A stretch of DNA of 6,027 nt from Candidatus Dojkabacteria bacterium CG_4_10_14_0_2_um_filter_Dojkabacteria_WS6_41_15 (GTDB lineage: Bacteria; Patescibacteriota; Dojkabacteria; GCA-002793355), in assembly GCA_002793355.1 (NCBI GenBank), contig PFQB01000137.1:1-6027 (forward strand), given 5' to 3'. Position numbers and translations under genes: made by a program. Below the pieces are notes generated by a model. It ran no database searches. It worked only from the letters and a program-made list of their open reading frames with translations, and had not been told where the DNA came from. Positions 5,039-6,027 of this stretch are shown one piece after another. The stretch's first letter is position 1, and every line of letters starts with the position of its first letter.

Positions 5039-6025
5039 TTAATCGCTTTTTTCACTCAGTTCGCGTAGAACATGCTTTTCAAAATCGCTTTCGATTTTCT
5101 GTGACTTATTGAACTTGTCATATTCGGAAAAGGCTTTTTTTAAGGCCAAACGCATGGAGATATTCCCCTTTCCATTAAGTATTCTGAATTCATTAAACTT
5201 GAGAAATTTATTAACACTCTTCACAAAGTCCGACATAGTGAAAGTATTTCCATTTTCGATCACATTTTCAATGTAGTCAAAAAAACCAGAAACGGTTCTT
5301 TCAAGCCTTTTTAACTCACTCACTCCGAGATAATTTTTTGCAATCTCAATATCGGATTTTAAAAGTCGACCGGAAGGTGAGGACTTCCAGGTTTTAAGCC
5401 CCATATAGGGTTTACTCTTATTCGCCTCTTTGTAAATAATTTCTGCAGCTGTTTTACCAGTAATTGCGTAATGAAACTTGTTTTGAACAGTAGCGAAAAA
5501 CTCCTTCGTTATAGGAGAATTCACAGAATAGTCGATACTACATTCCTGAAAAATATCTGTTATTTGAAGGTATATTCTCCGCTCACTTGCTCTAATCGAG
5601 CGAACTCGCTCCAACAGCTCTTTGAAATAGTCTTTACCAAAGTGCTTCCCGTTTTTTAATCGGTTATCATCTATCGTGAAGCCTTTTATTATGTACTCTT
5701 TAATTCTGAGTGTTGCCCAAATACGAAACAGTGTTGCTTGAGAAGAATTGACTCGATAGCCAACGGAAATTATTGCATCGAGGCTGTATAAGTTAGTATT
5801 GTAGGACTTGCCATCACTCGCAGTTATCCGGAATTTCCGGATAACTGCACTCTTCTGTAATTCGGCCGTTTTAAAGATGTTTGTCAGGTGCTCATTAATT
5901 GTTCGTACATCGACTTTAAAAAGTGCTGCAATTCTTTTTTGTGTCAGCCAAATCGATTCCTCAGCAAAAACAACTTCAATTTTAATATCTCCACTTGGAG
6001 AAGTATACAAAAGAAATTCGCCCAT
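5039..6025 (-). CDS. rhuM: RhuM-family protein, 328 aa, possibly partial at the N-terminus
   Basis: This belongs to the RhuM family, named for a gene on Salmonella pathogenicity island 3 and widespread in bacteria, mostly of unknown function. The N-terminal domain (about 1-115) starts LLYTSPSGDIKIEV and carries WLTQKRIAALFKVDVRTINEHL (26-47), a helix-turn-helix-like region suggesting DNA binding. Then come AVIRKFRITASDGK (60-73), SLDAIISVGYRVNS (81-94) and FRIWAT (100-105), all hallmark family motifs. The C-terminal part (about 140-310) contains SERRIYLQITDIF, FHYAITGKTAAEII and a helical tail, and looks complete. RhuM genes are often found, as I recall, near type I restriction-modification genes or on mobile islands; nothing of that is inside this window. 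The ATG lies two bases from the window edge, so the true start and promoter may be outside. A 29-base palindrome occupies codons 60-69. The gene runs into recX with a 3-base gap. Confidence 0.9.
   Translation of the reverse strand: MGEFLLYTSPSGDIKIEVVFAEESIWLTQKRIAALFKVDVRTINEHLTNIFKTAELQKSAVIRKFRITASDGKSYNTNLYSLDAIISVGYRVNSSQATLFRIWATLRIKEYIIKGFTIDDNRLKNGKHFGKDYFKELLERVRSIRASERRIYLQITDIFQECSIDYSVNSPITKEFFATVQNKFHYAITGKTAAEIIYKEANKSKPYMGLKTWKSSPSGRLLKSDIEIAKNYLGVSELKRLERTVSGFFDYIENVIENGNTFTMSDFVKSVNKFLKFNEFRILNGKGNISMRLALKKAFSEYDKFNKSQKIESDFEKHVLRELSEKSD
5820..5848. repeat. 29-base near-perfect palindrome inside rhuM
   Basis: GCAGTTATCCGGAA (5820-5833) and TTCCGGATAACTGC (5835-5848) are exact reverse complements around a single central base, T5834. 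The arms sit in register with codons, so the minus strand (the gene) reads AVIRKFRIT and the plus strand would read AVIRNFRIT. As DNA it is shaped like a dimer operator or cruciform; as mRNA it would make a stem of up to 13 pairs with a 3-base loop. Pairing stops at 5819/5849. The encoded peptide belongs to the conserved RhuM core, so part of the symmetry may follow from the amino acids. Confidence 0.85.
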
Positions 6026-6027
6026 TG

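Noticed and set aside
146..6025. Recoded UGA (as in Gracilibacteria or Mycoplasma), because no gene here ends in TGA
   Set aside because: None of the eight genes contains an in-frame TGA, Trp and Gly are written with ordinary codons, and recognised proteins have normal length. Absence of TGA among eight stops is weak evidence.
1..6027. CRISPR array, rRNA or tRNA genes
   Set aside because: No regularly spaced direct repeats and no recognisable rRNA or tRNA sequence on either strand.

Overview
The window reads as a piece of a small-genome, AT-leaning bacterial chromosome, best guessed as Candidate Phyla Radiation / Patescibacteria, with Saccharibacteria or Microgenomates as candidates. This is inference. 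The clues are short genes on alternating strands, a secreted protein with Pro-Thr-Pro-Thr linkers, no Shine-Dalgarno sequence at any start that can be examined, and -10 boxes placed so close to the ATG that several mRNAs should be leaderless. All eight genes end in TAA or TAG and none in TGA. None has an in-frame TGA within a family-length protein, so there is no sign of a recoded UGA.

Layout. 1-145: a GC-rich hairpin at the left edge, possibly the end of an IS200/IS605-type element, followed by a consensus sigma70 promoter. 146-817 (+): a soluble protein of unknown function. 818-1131: a gene-free stretch rich in short hairpins, including two copies of a bulged stem, possibly a structured RNA. 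1132-1866 (+): an alpha/beta hydrolase. 1933-2769 (-): a membrane-anchored GerMN-like protein. 2864-3109 (+): a small GIY-YIG nuclease-fold protein. 3175-3708 (-): an unrecognised protein. 3830-4402 (+): a DUF4256 protein. 4391-5035 (-): RecX. 5039-6025 (-): a RhuM-family protein, possibly continuing past the right edge.

How the genes relate. Most look like independent single-gene units with their own promoter. The exception is rhuM-recX, same strand with a 3-base gap, which looks like one operon. It ties a RecA modulator to a poorly understood RhuM protein that carries an N-terminal DNA-binding-like segment. recX and the DUF4256 gene overlap tail to tail by 12 bases.

The items most worth a second look are: a 29-base near-perfect palindrome inside rhuM that encodes almost the same nonapeptide on both strands; the leaderless promoter layout; the hairpin-rich region at 819-1080; and the rhuM-recX pairing. 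No complete, clearly new multi-gene system can be demonstrated from this window alone.
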